21,682 bases of DNA from an uncultured delta proteobacterium (GTDB lineage Bacteria; Myxococcota_A; Bradymonadia; REDH01). Under the pieces are notes generated by a model. That model had not been told where the DNA came from and searched no databases. It saw only the letters and a list, made by a program, of their open reading frames with translations. Made by a program: the position numbers and the translations under genes. The DNA lies in assembly GCA_903873545.1 (NCBI GenBank), contig CAIQPA010000632.1, positions 1-21,682 of the forward strand, read 5' to 3'. Below are positions 15,391-21,682 of this stretch, one piece after another (position 1 is the stretch's first letter; each line of letters starts with the position of its first letter).

Positions 15391-18318
15391 TTAGTCGCGC
15401 GTCTCGGGGAAGACGGCCGGACGCCGGGTCCGGTAGGTCGCGTCGAGGGTGTCGAGCAGTTCGAGGATGACCTGCTCATACTGGGGTCCGCCACCGGCGC
15501 GGCCATCGGGGTAGCTCGCGTGGTCGGTGTAGAAGTTGCCCTGCACGCAGTTCGCCTCGTCGTCCCAGGTGGAGATGCCGCAGCCGCCGTCGGCGGTATC
15601 GGTGAGGCCGTCGTTGTCGTTGTCGATGCCGTCGGAGCAGAAGGGGACCCGGTCGCCCGTCTCCGACCGTCCACCCGAGGTGGCGCAGCCGTCGTCGAGG
15701 CCATCGCTGTTGCCGTCGCCATCGTTGTCGATGCCGTCGTTGCATGCGGTGATCTCGTTGTTGCCACAGAAGCCGTCGGGGAAGACGATGATCGACTTGG
15801 GCCAGGTGCCGCCCGCCATGAAGCCTGCGAAGGGAAGCGCCGTGATCTGGAGCTCCTCGGGCGACTGGCCGTAGCCGTGGAGGACCATGACGACGGGGAA
15901 GCGGGCGTTGCGGAAGACGGAGTCCTGCGGCCACTCCGACAGGCCGTCGCCGGCGACGCAGTCGGCGTCCACGCTGTCGATCTCGCCATCGTCATCGTTG
16001 TCGATGCCGTCATTGCAGCGGGTGAGCGCCGCGTCGGTCTCGCTGGTCGACTCGGCGCTGACGCACGACTCGTCCTGTCCGTCCTTCTTGCCGTCGCCGT
16101 CGTTATCGAGGCCGTCGCTGCACTGCGTCCGCTCGTAGCCGGGCGGCAGCGCGATGGAGTAGCGCACCTTGCCGCCGAGCACCGCCGAGGGGGCGTAGTA
16201 GGTGCCGTTCGGGAGCGGGTAGGGCGGGCGGATGATCGTGCGCTCCGGGTCGGGGAAGCGGTTGGTCACGAAGGCGAGCATCGTGAGGAGTCGATTGGCA
16301 ATCTGCGGAATCGTGCCAACATGCTTGCCATCGCCGTCACAGACGAGCTCGGCGTCGGCATCGGGGTCGCCGTAGCGCACGTAGACATGCTCGCCGAGGT
16401 TGGCGTAGTCGACGTCGTTGAAGTTATAGTCGTTGGCATCCTCCTTGGGGATGTCCTGCACCGGGTAGAAGTCGTCGTAGATGCGCACATTCTCGCCGCG
16501 CGACTGGAGCTCGCCAACAAGCGCGGTGCCGCTGGCTGCGAAGTTGAACAGGTCACGGATGCCAGCATCCATGTAGAGGGTGAGCTCGTCGAGGGTCTGC
16601 TGCGAGGCCTCGGCGATCTTGGTGCGGGGGTTCCGCTCGGCAAAGAGCTTGGCGAGGTTGGGGTTGTAGTCGAAGACGCCGTTGCCCTCGCCGAAGTCGT
16701 ACCCTCCATCGGCGAGCTGGGTGGTGCCGGCGACGCCGTCGAGCCCCTTGTCCTCGTAGGGCTCGCCCTCTTCGTGAAGCCAGTTCTCCTCAGGCCCCTT
16801 GGGGTTGGTCATCGGGTCATAGTTGTCCCGGTTCGGATCGGGGTTGGTCGCTGCGTCGTATCCCGGCTCCTGCGCGTCGGCGAGGCCGTCGGTGCCAACA
16901 TCCTGATAGGGCTCCCAGAAGTTCTTCACGATCGGCTCGCCGGCGTCACGAACGCCGTTGCCGTTGAGGTCGACAGCCCAGGTGAAAGGCATCGGGCGGT
17001 TCTGGTCGCAGGGGCTGTCGTAGAGTCCTTCGTTGGTCTCATCGGGCTGCCCGTTGCCGTCGAGGTCGCAGGCGCGCGGGAAGTCGAGCGAGCGGTCTTT
17101 GCTGCCCACGCCGTCGCAGAACTGGATCACGGGGCGGCTGCCATCGGGGTTGAACTCGTCGTCGTAGAAGCCCGTGGCAATCTTAAAGCCCGGAGTGGTG
17201 CCAGCGGCGCATTCGGGGTCGCGCGGGCAGCGGTCGGCGTAGGAGCGGGTGAGCTCACTGAGCGGAAGACCGGGCGCCGCGAAGGGGCTCTGGTCATTGT
17301 AGGTGACGATGCTGCCGTACGACATCATCAGGTCGGTAAAGATGTCGGCATAATCGCTGCGGGGGAAGGCGCCGCCAGTGCCGTCCCCGGTGTCGTACCA
17401 CCACTCGTCGAACCGCTGCGCGTGCTCGAACTCCATCGTGGGCTCGTAAGGGGTGCCTTCGCCGAAGGTCGGCGCCGAACCGAATCCGCCCATGCCTGCA
17501 TCGCGGATGTAATGGGCCAAGTAGGTCCAGTCCGTGGGGCCACCAAGAGGCCCCAGGATGTCGAAGGCATCGGGGTTGCGGTAGCCGATCATCGAGGCCC
17601 CGTTGGCGCCCATCGACACACCGGTGATCGCGCGGAACTTCCAGTTGCGGTCGTAGGTCGTACCGGCCGTGTTGGCGAAGCCGATCTGGAACTCGCCGAG
17701 GAACTCGGTCTCGAACCGCACATTGTTACGGACCAGGTTCTCCTGCAGGTTGATAACCAGCGGCTGGATGGTCTCGGTCGCACCGGGCTCGCGGTAGTAG
17801 ACGCGGATGGCGGAGGGGCGCGCGCCAGCAGGCAGCAGCGACGCTTCGATGGGGATCGTCACGAGGTAGCGGCGACCGAACCGGCGCGTGTCAGCGGTCA
17901 CCGTGAAGGCGGGCGACATCGCCGTGTGGCCCTCGGGTACAATGCTGCCCTCGGCACAGGCGAGCGTCACCTCGGTTGCAGCCGTTACCTCGTTGCCCTC
18001 AAACTCCGCCGAGAGTCCGACGGTGCTTCCGCCCACAGGGACCTCAAGCAGCAGGGGCGAGCCGGCGGTCACGGTCGCCGTCACGGGCGAACCTGCACAG
18101 GAGAGCGCAGCGCTGACAGTGTCCGTCCCGGTGTCGGCACCGGAATCGGCGGAGCCACTGGTGTCGCCCGAGCCGCTCGTGTCGGAGCTACCGTCGAGAC
18201 CCACATCGGCGGTCGTGCTCTCCTTGTCATCACCGCAGCCGACGAGCGCCGCTAGACAGAACCAGGCCGGCAGTACGGCAACCTTGAGGCCTCGGCCCCA
18301 CTTCGTTTGCTCTCTCAT
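15391..18318 (-). CDS. Large lipoprotein with an apparently circularly permuted esterase-type hydrolase and Cys-bounded DGxDNDxDG modules
   Basis: A 975-residue secreted lipoprotein. A signal peptide ends in lipobox ALVGC (Cys28), followed by a Ser/Gly/Asp-rich tether (39-69) and a beta-rich domain (70-215). Next comes the esterase-type nucleophile elbow FRAITGVSMGANGASMIGYRNPD with Ser235. An acid-strand region LYMDAGIRDLF (Asp584/Asp589) and candidate His666 (GDGKHVG, followed by a helix; alternatively His644) come later. The normal N-terminal half of such esterases appears only after this: VRYSIALPPGYE (718-729), PVVMVLHGYGQSPEE (His814), SIIVFPDG, GNFYTDHASYPDG and YEQVILELLDTLDATYRTR, ending at the C-terminus. 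EF-hand-like loops occur at 418-426 and 450-461, and four C-x-D-G-x-D-N-D motifs interrupt the last half. The ATG at 18318 has GAGG and CAGG upstream. The substrate is unknown. Confidence 0.85.
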   Translation of the reverse strand: MREQTKWGRGLKVAVLPAWFCLAALVGCGDDKESTTADVGLDGSSDTSGSGDTSGSADSGADTGTDTVSAALSCAGSPVTATVTAGSPLLLEVPVGGSTVGLSAEFEGNEVTAATEVTLACAEGSIVPEGHTAMSPAFTVTADTRRFGRRYLVTIPIEASLLPAGARPSAIRVYYREPGATETIQPLVINLQENLVRNNVRFETEFLGEFQIGFANTAGTTYDRNWKFRAITGVSMGANGASMIGYRNPDAFDILGPLGGPTDWTYLAHYIRDAGMGGFGSAPTFGEGTPYEPTMEFEHAQRFDEWWYDTGDGTGGAFPRSDYADIFTDLMMSYGSIVTYNDQSPFAAPGLPLSELTRSYADRCPRDPECAAGTTPGFKIATGFYDDEFNPDGSRPVIQFCDGVGSKDRSLDFPRACDLDGNGQPDETNEGLYDSPCDQNRPMPFTWAVDLNGNGVRDAGEPIVKNFWEPYQDVGTDGLADAQEPGYDAATNPDPNRDNYDPMTNPKGPEENWLHEEGEPYEDKGLDGVAGTTQLADGGYDFGEGNGVFDYNPNLAKLFAERNPRTKIAEASQQTLDELTLYMDAGIRDLFNFAASGTALVGELQSRGENVRIYDDFYPVQDIPKEDANDYNFNDVDYANLGEHVYVRYGDPDADAELVCDGDGKHVGTIPQIANRLLTMLAFVTNRFPDPERTIIRPPYPLPNGTYYAPSAVLGGKVRYSIALPPGYERTQCSDGLDNDGDGKKDGQDESCVSAESTSETDAALTRCNDGIDNDDDGEIDSVDADCVAGDGLSEWPQDSVFRNARFPVVMVLHGYGQSPEELQITALPFAGFMAGGTWPKSIIVFPDGFCGNNEITACNDGIDNDGDGNSDGLDDGCATSGGRSETGDRVPFCSDGIDNDNDGLTDTADGGCGISTWDDEANCVQGNFYTDHASYPDGRAGGGPQYEQVILELLDTLDATYRTRRPAVFPETRD
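15580..15744 (-). repeat. Second pair of Cys-bounded DGxDNDxDG motifs
   Basis: Residues 859-878 and 894-913 of the hydrolase lipoprotein. Each is 20 residues from Cys to Cys, with the form C-(N/S)-D-G-I-D-N-D-x-D-G. The two are joined by a 15-residue linker containing SET. Asp spacing suggests calcium binding, and similar motifs are common in secreted myxobacterial proteins. The pair interrupts the hydrolase between FPDG and GNFYTD. Confidence 0.88.
15958..16122 (-). repeat. First pair of Cys-bounded DGxDNDxDG motifs
   Basis: Residues 733-752 and 768-787 of the hydrolase lipoprotein. The arrangement equals the second pair: 20-residue Cys-to-Cys units and a 15-residue linker with SET. This suggests the pair moved or duplicated as one 55-residue module. 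It interrupts the hydrolase between ALPPGYE and PVVMVLHGYG. Confidence 0.88.
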
Positions 18319-18533
18319 CCTGAACCTCGATGGATGGGTGCAGCAGACTCTGCCGCAGCAGTAGGCTAGCCGCTCCGCGAGGGTCGCAAAAGGAGAAACG
18401 GTTGCAGCCCTCCGCCGCGCCGTCACCGCGCCGTCGCACAAAGTGGTGCCGCATTGCCGAATGCTCTCCCATCAGACTTGCCCCGCGCCCCGGCCTGCGC
18501 CACAATGCTGGCCATCTCTTCCTACGGACCGCC
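18319..18533. other. Divergent intergenic region with an 11-bp-period direct repeat
   Basis: These 215 bases separate the hydrolase-lipoprotein and the small-lipoprotein genes. CCGCGCCGTC occurs twice, at 18414-18423 and 18425-18434, so the copies are one helical turn apart, a spacing suited to a dimeric regulator. GGCTAGCC (18364-18371) is a palindrome. On the minus strand, TTGCGA (18389-18384), 15 bases, then TAGCCT (18368-18363) is a weak promoter candidate for the hydrolase gene. Confidence 0.4.
18478..18506 (+). promoter_or_regulatory. Sigma70-like promoter for the small lipoprotein gene
   Basis: TTGCCC (18478-18483), a 17-base spacer, then CACAAT (18501-18506), 27 bases before the ATG at 18534. 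The spacing is ideal and both hexamers match four of six consensus positions. The expected leader is about 20 bases. Confidence 0.45.
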
Positions 18534-19031
18534 ATGCGCCCTCAAGCTCTCCTCCTCGCGCTCCTCCTCTGCCTTGTGAGCATCGGCTCGCTCGGCTGCA
18601 TCAGCGACACGCTGCGCGACGACCTGACCACCGAAATCTCCATCAACAACCCGGGCGGCGCACAGGCCCCCTTCGAGATTCAGAAGCGGTTCAAGTTCAC
18701 CCACAACCCCGCCGAGGCCGTCTCCGTCAACCTCGAGTCGGCCTACATCAACATCATCCTGCCGAGCGACGCGCGGCTCTCCTTCGCCAGCCGCGCCCAG
18801 TTCTTTACGGAGTACAAGGGCGAGCGTGTGCTCATCGCCGAGGCAAGCGGCTTTGCGCCAGACACCACCTACGCCGACCTCAACATCGTCTACAAAGATG
18901 ACCTCCACCCCTTCCTCACCGAAGACGGGCTGATGGACCTCATCATCCGGGTGGAGCCCAACGGCTGGTATCCCGCTCGCCACGACCTGATCCTGATCAC
19001 CACGACGGCGACCATCTCCTTCGACCTCTAG
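18534..19031 (+). CDS. Small lipoprotein of unknown function
   Basis: A 165-residue protein not assigned to a family. Residues 1-22 are a type II signal peptide with a long Leu-rich core and lipobox SLGC, so Cys22 would be lipidated. The mature part is predicted mostly beta strand, with alternating hydrophobic residues (SVNLESAYINIILPSDARLSF, DLILITTTATISFDL), and has no further cysteine, so it may be a single beta-sandwich domain. The ATG at 18534 was chosen over the open frame to 18330 because it opens the signal peptide and follows a promoter-like site. The Shine-Dalgarno is weak. The gene's TAG stop is shared, through one CTAG, with the stop of the convergent tsaB. Confidence 0.85.
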   Translation: MRPQALLLALLLCLVSIGSLGCISDTLRDDLTTEISINNPGGAQAPFEIQKRFKFTHNPAEAVSVNLESAYINIILPSDARLSFASRAQFFTEYKGERVLIAEASGFAPDTTYADLNIVYKDDLHPFLTEDGLMDLIIRVEPNGWYPARHDLILITTTATISFDL

Positions 19032-19741
19032 CCGGTCCCGACCGGACCGCTCTGCGCGGTGAGCGCTGCGGTCCGCTGCTCTGCGCTAGTATGCGGCCGC
19101 ACGTAGGCCGGCTCCACCATCGCCGGCTCGACAAGCTCCACATCGTGCGTCCGCAGGTAGGCGAGCAGGCCCGCGGCTGTAGGCTGGTCGAAGCTAGCCT
19201 CGAGCTGCATGGATACCGCGCCGATAGAGGCGAAGAACTCGGGGTATCGCACCGCACCGTTGCCGGCTCGCCAGCTGCCTGCCGCGAAGGCTGCAGCCGC
19301 TGAGGCGAAGGCGGCCGGCGCGTAGGCCCCGACAGCCACCAACTCCGCCACAGCCGGCCCGGTCGACAGCACACCGCCATAGACCTCGTTCCGCCGCGCT
19401 TCGGTCGCGTAGATAAGCCGTCCGCCGGCCGGTAGAACCGCCGCAATCGCAGCGATGCTCGGCACGTTTCGGATGCGGGCGCCGGACGAGAAGGCCAGCC
19501 CCTTCGCAAAGGAGAGCCCGATGCGCAGCCCCGTAAAGCTGCCAGGCCCGGCGCCTACGATAAGCTCGTCCAGCGAATCGGCCTGCCAACCACGCCGGGC
19601 GAGAAGCTGCGCGACGGTGTCGGCCAGCCCGCGCGCGTGGCCCGCCGTCTGAAGATGGAGCGAGCTGTCGACCAGCAGGCCATCCTCTTCCAGCGCAACC
19701 GACTGCATCATCGAGGCTGTCTCGATGGCCAGTCGCCTCAC
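19028..19741 (-). CDS. tsaB: tRNA threonylcarbamoyladenosine biosynthesis protein TsaB
   Basis: A 237-residue TsaB (YeaZ), the ASKHA-fold partner of TsaD needed for t6A37 in ANN-decoding tRNAs. It begins with the phosphate-1-like strand RLAIETA and has the signature VGAGPGSFTGLRIGLSFAKGLAF at 62-84, then VPSIAAIAA. The C-terminal VEPAYVRP is typical. The start is GTG at 19741, overlapping the rseP stop as GTGA, so translation is probably coupled to rseP. The stop is TAG at 19030-19028, on the same CTAG that ends the convergent lipoprotein gene. The Ala/Pro-rich last 20 residues extend slightly past the usual end. Confidence 0.93.
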   Translation of the reverse strand: MRRLAIETASMMQSVALEEDGLLVDSSLHLQTAGHARGLADTVAQLLARRGWQADSLDELIVGAGPGSFTGLRIGLSFAKGLAFSSGARIRNVPSIAAIAAVLPAGGRLIYATEARRNEVYGGVLSTGPAVAELVAVGAYAPAAFASAAAAFAAGSWRAGNGAVRYPEFFASIGAVSMQLEASFDQPTAAGLLAYLRTHDVELVEPAMVEPAYVRPHTSAEQRTAALTAQSGPVGTG

Positions 19742-21393
19742 GATGCCAGCCAGTGGGCGAAGGAGTCCCAGTACCGCTTGAGATCGTTCACCATGGCAAA
19801 AGCCATCAGCGACACCACTGCCACAACGCCGGCGTAGCTCACAATCTGCCGCGCCTTGAAGGAGAGCGGGCGCCGCATCGCAGCCTCCACGCCGCCGATC
19901 AGGATGTGGCCGCCATCGAGCCCCGGAATCGGCACCAGGTTCACCATCGCCAGGCTGATGCTGATGTTGGCCATCATGAAGAGGAAGGCTGCGAGCCCCT
20001 CACGGGCACTCCGCGAGGCGAAGTCGGCCATCATCATCGGGCCGCCGAGGCTCGAAGGGTCGGACTGGAAGGTGAAGAGGTCGAAGACGCCTACCGCCAT
20101 CGAACGGGTCATCGAGAAGACCTCGGTTACCGCGCCTACCGTCGCAGCCTTCACCCGGTCTCCGGTTGTGTAGTCCCGCATCGGACCCGCATCCACGCCT
20201 TCACGGGTTGCGCCGCCAATGGCGACTTCGAGCGTCTTCACGTTGAGCTCGCCTGCGGTCCAGGCGGAGGTCGGCGTCACGGTCGTCTCGGTCACCACGC
20301 CTGCGCGGGCGTAGGAGAGCCGGTAGGCCTGATCGGGCTTCTCTTGCATCGCCGTCTCGACCGATCGAAACTCGCGAACCGGCCGACCCTCAAAGGAGAC
20401 GATCCGGTCGCCGCGTTGAAGCCCCGCCTTCGCCATCGGGCTCCCCGGCGTTACCTCCCAGAGCACCGCCTCGGCGCTGGTCACTTCGGTCTCGATCGCC
20501 GCAGCGCAACGCGGCAGAACCGCCTCCCGCTTGCTCCCGACGAAGAGCGAGAAGGCCTTCTCCGTCGTCGGCACGGGATGGACAAAGACAAGCTTGCAGG
20601 GGCCCTGCTCGGCCCGCATTGCCTCACGCAGCGCCAGATAGTTGCTTGTCCGCTTGCCGTTGACGCTCACCACCTCGTCGAAGGTGGCGAGACCCGCGGC
20701 CGCAGCGCTGCTGCCAGGCGCCACCTCGATGTAGGAGGCGAAGCGGTTGCTCATGAGTCCGATGCGGGCGCCCGAAACCTTCCGCTTCTTGGAGAGCGGG
20801 TCGGCATGGGTGAAGGCCTTGGGGTGGACCACCACCTCGAGCGGCTTGCCCTCCCGGAGCAGCGACACCTTGAGCTCCTTGCCGCCTGCCTCCATCACAG
20901 CGTCCCGCACCTGATCAAAGAAGCGAATCGGCTCGCCATTCACAGAGGTGATCTCGTCGCCCGGCATGATGCCTGCCACGTCTGCCGGAGAGCCGCCGGC
21001 AACCCAGCCGACCACAGGCGCCGGCCCCTGCGTCGCGGCGCCGAGCAGTGCCGCCATGATGGGAATGGGGAGCAGGATGTTCACCAGCGGGCCGGCCAGG
21101 AAGATGATGATGCGCTGCCAGACCGGCTTGTCGGCCAGCGACACTCCTCGCTCATGCTCCTCCAACTCTTCTTCCGGGTTGGCGCCAGCCATGAGCACAT
21201 AGCCGCCAAGGGGCAGGGCGCGGATGGAGAACTCGGTGTCCCAGATGACCTTCGAGAGAACGACCGGCCCCATCCCCACAGCAAACCGCAGGCACTTCAC
21301 GCCGAAGGCGCGCGCCGCCACAAAATGGCCGAGCTCGTGAAAGAAGACGAGCGTTCCAATCATCACCGCGAAGGGCAGAAGCACAGACAACAA
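19738..21393 (-). CDS. rseP: RseP-type site-2 intramembrane zinc protease with three PDZ domains
   Basis: A 551-residue inner-membrane metalloprotease (RIP type) that cleaves transmembrane segments, in E. coli that of the anti-sigma factor RseA. Zinc ligands are in HELGH (19-23) in the first membrane helix and Asp493 in NLVPIPGLDGG (485-495). Three PDZ domains appear between membrane parts, at about 125-192, 208-275 and 300-375 (GGSPADVAGIMPGDEI, PGSSAAAAGLATFDEV, PGSPMAKAGLQRGDRI). E. coli RseP, about 450 residues, has two; the extra one explains the length. The start is TTG at 21393 (a second TTG follows) with AGGAG 7 bases upstream. It is 13 bases after cdsA and overlaps tsaB. Its target here is unknown. 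Confidence 0.94.
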   Translation of the reverse strand: MLSVLLPFAVMIGTLVFFHELGHFVAARAFGVKCLRFAVGMGPVVLSKVIWDTEFSIRALPLGGYVLMAGANPEEELEEHERGVSLADKPVWQRIIIFLAGPLVNILLPIPIMAALLGAATQGPAPVVGWVAGGSPADVAGIMPGDEITSVNGEPIRFFDQVRDAVMEAGGKELKVSLLREGKPLEVVVHPKAFTHADPLSKKRKVSGARIGLMSNRFASYIEVAPGSSAAAAGLATFDEVVSVNGKRTSNYLALREAMRAEQGPCKLVFVHPVPTTEKAFSLFVGSKREAVLPRCAAAIETEVTSAEAVLWEVTPGSPMAKAGLQRGDRIVSFEGRPVREFRSVETAMQEKPDQAYRLSYARAGVVTETTVTPTSAWTAGELNVKTLEVAIGGATREGVDAGPMRDYTTGDRVKAATVGAVTEVFSMTRSMAVGVFDLFTFQSDPSSLGGPMMMADFASRSAREGLAAFLFMMANISISLAMVNLVPIPGLDGGHILIGGVEAAMRRPLSFKARQIVSYAGVVAVVSLMAFAMVNDLKRYWDSFAHWLAS

Positions 21394-21406
21394 GGTGATT
21401 CTCCTA

Positions 21407-21682
21407 TCAGCTCGGCAGGTTGCCGAGGCCTAAGTGTTCACGAAGCACGACGATGTAGGGAGCAGCAAACATGAGCGCATCGAGTCGGTCCAACATTCCG
21501 CCGTGACCATAAATGATGCTGCCGGAGTCTTTGGCACCCGCGCTCCGCTTGATCAGCGACTCACAGAGGTCGCCCACCTGACCGAGCAGGGCAGACGGAA
21601 CCGCGAAGAGGCAGATCTGCGCCGGCGTCAAGGCCGGCAGGTGGGTTGGGGCGAGCATCGCCACCGCAGCAAAGCCGCCACC
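21407..21682 (-). CDS. cdsA: Phosphatidate cytidylyltransferase, C-terminal part
   Basis: The C-terminal 91 residues of CdsA, which makes CDP-diacylglycerol from phosphatidic acid and CTP in the inner membrane. The family signature is near the end: SLIKRSAGAKDSGSIIYGHGG followed by MLDRLDALMFAAP. The position usually Pro before GHGG is Tyr. It includes part of a hydrophobic helix before GQVGD. The frame is open to the right edge, so the start lies outside the window. It is followed after 13 bases by rseP. In many bacteria dxr lies between cdsA and rseP; here it does not. Confidence 0.93.
   Translation of the reverse strand, partial: GGGFAAVAMLAPTHLPALTPAQICLFAVPSALLGQVGDLCESLIKRSAGAKDSGSIIYGHGGMLDRLDALMFAAPYIVVLREHLGLGNLPS

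Noticed and set aside
15580..16122. Spaced repeats that might suggest a CRISPR or tandem DNA array
   Set aside because: The similarity follows codons for the DGIDNDGDG motif, with unequal spacers, inside an open frame; it is a protein repeat.
15520..18255. A 911-codon open frame on the plus strand
   Set aside because: It is antisense to the hydrolase lipoprotein, which has a signal peptide, catalytic motifs and Cys repeats. The plus-strand translation is low-complexity Val/Ala/Arg/Glu text with no motif; long antisense frames are common at this GC content.
19753..21474. A 573-codon open frame on the plus strand
   Set aside because: It mirrors rseP and cdsA, whose zinc motifs and cdsA signature are clear. 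Its His/Arg-rich translation matches no family.
1..21682. tRNA, rRNA, riboswitch, IS element or prophage
   Set aside because: No cloverleaf, T-box-like leader, transposase or terminal inverted repeat pair was recognised on reading. A tRNA or Rfam scan was not possible.

Overview
The window is a GC-rich, gene-dense stretch of bacterial chromosome with 17 protein genes. No RNA gene, insertion sequence, prophage or CRISPR array is visible. Several traits suggest a myxobacterium-like organism (Myxococcota or a relative, formerly Deltaproteobacteria): a Ser/Thr kinase with an HRDISPQN catalytic loop and an exported tail, large lipoproteins carrying Cys-bounded C-x-D-G-x-D-N-D-x-D-G motifs, and an RCC1-repeat lipoprotein. 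This placement is inference. No gap between genes exceeds 300 bases.

Left part, minus strand, read from 11202 down to 1. A run of closely packed genes encodes NAD-dependent DNA ligase (ligA), aspartyl-tRNA synthetase (aspS), a FAD-dependent glycerol-3-phosphate dehydrogenase (glpA/glpD type), GlpB, a small two-cluster ferredoxin in the place of GlpC, and an RlmN-type radical-SAM methyltransferase. The last three junctions are 4-base NTGA overlaps. A separate promoter-like site then precedes an RCC1 seven-blade lipoprotein. It is followed by a membrane-anchored family 5 solute-binding protein that runs off the left edge.

Middle part, plus strand, 11358-15313. A transmembrane Ser/Thr kinase with PEGA-like exported modules is followed at once by a nucleotide salvage set: thymidine kinase, a uracil phosphoribosyltransferase-like protein and hypoxanthine phosphoribosyltransferase. 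A hairpin at 15341-15367 separates this from the next, convergent gene.

Right part. A 975-residue lipoprotein (minus) contains an esterase-type alpha/beta hydrolase whose halves appear in swapped order. The nucleophile elbow, acid and histidine regions come first; the HGYG oxyanion half comes last and ends at the very C-terminus. Two paired-cysteine, Asp-rich modules interrupt the second half. This apparent circular permutation is the most novel signal in the window. A small lipoprotein (plus) then converges on a cdsA-rseP-tsaB cluster (minus) for phospholipid synthesis, intramembrane proteolysis and tRNA t6A modification. The lipoprotein gene and tsaB share one CTAG palindrome as their stop codons.

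Functions are read from motifs and recalled family knowledge; no database search was run.
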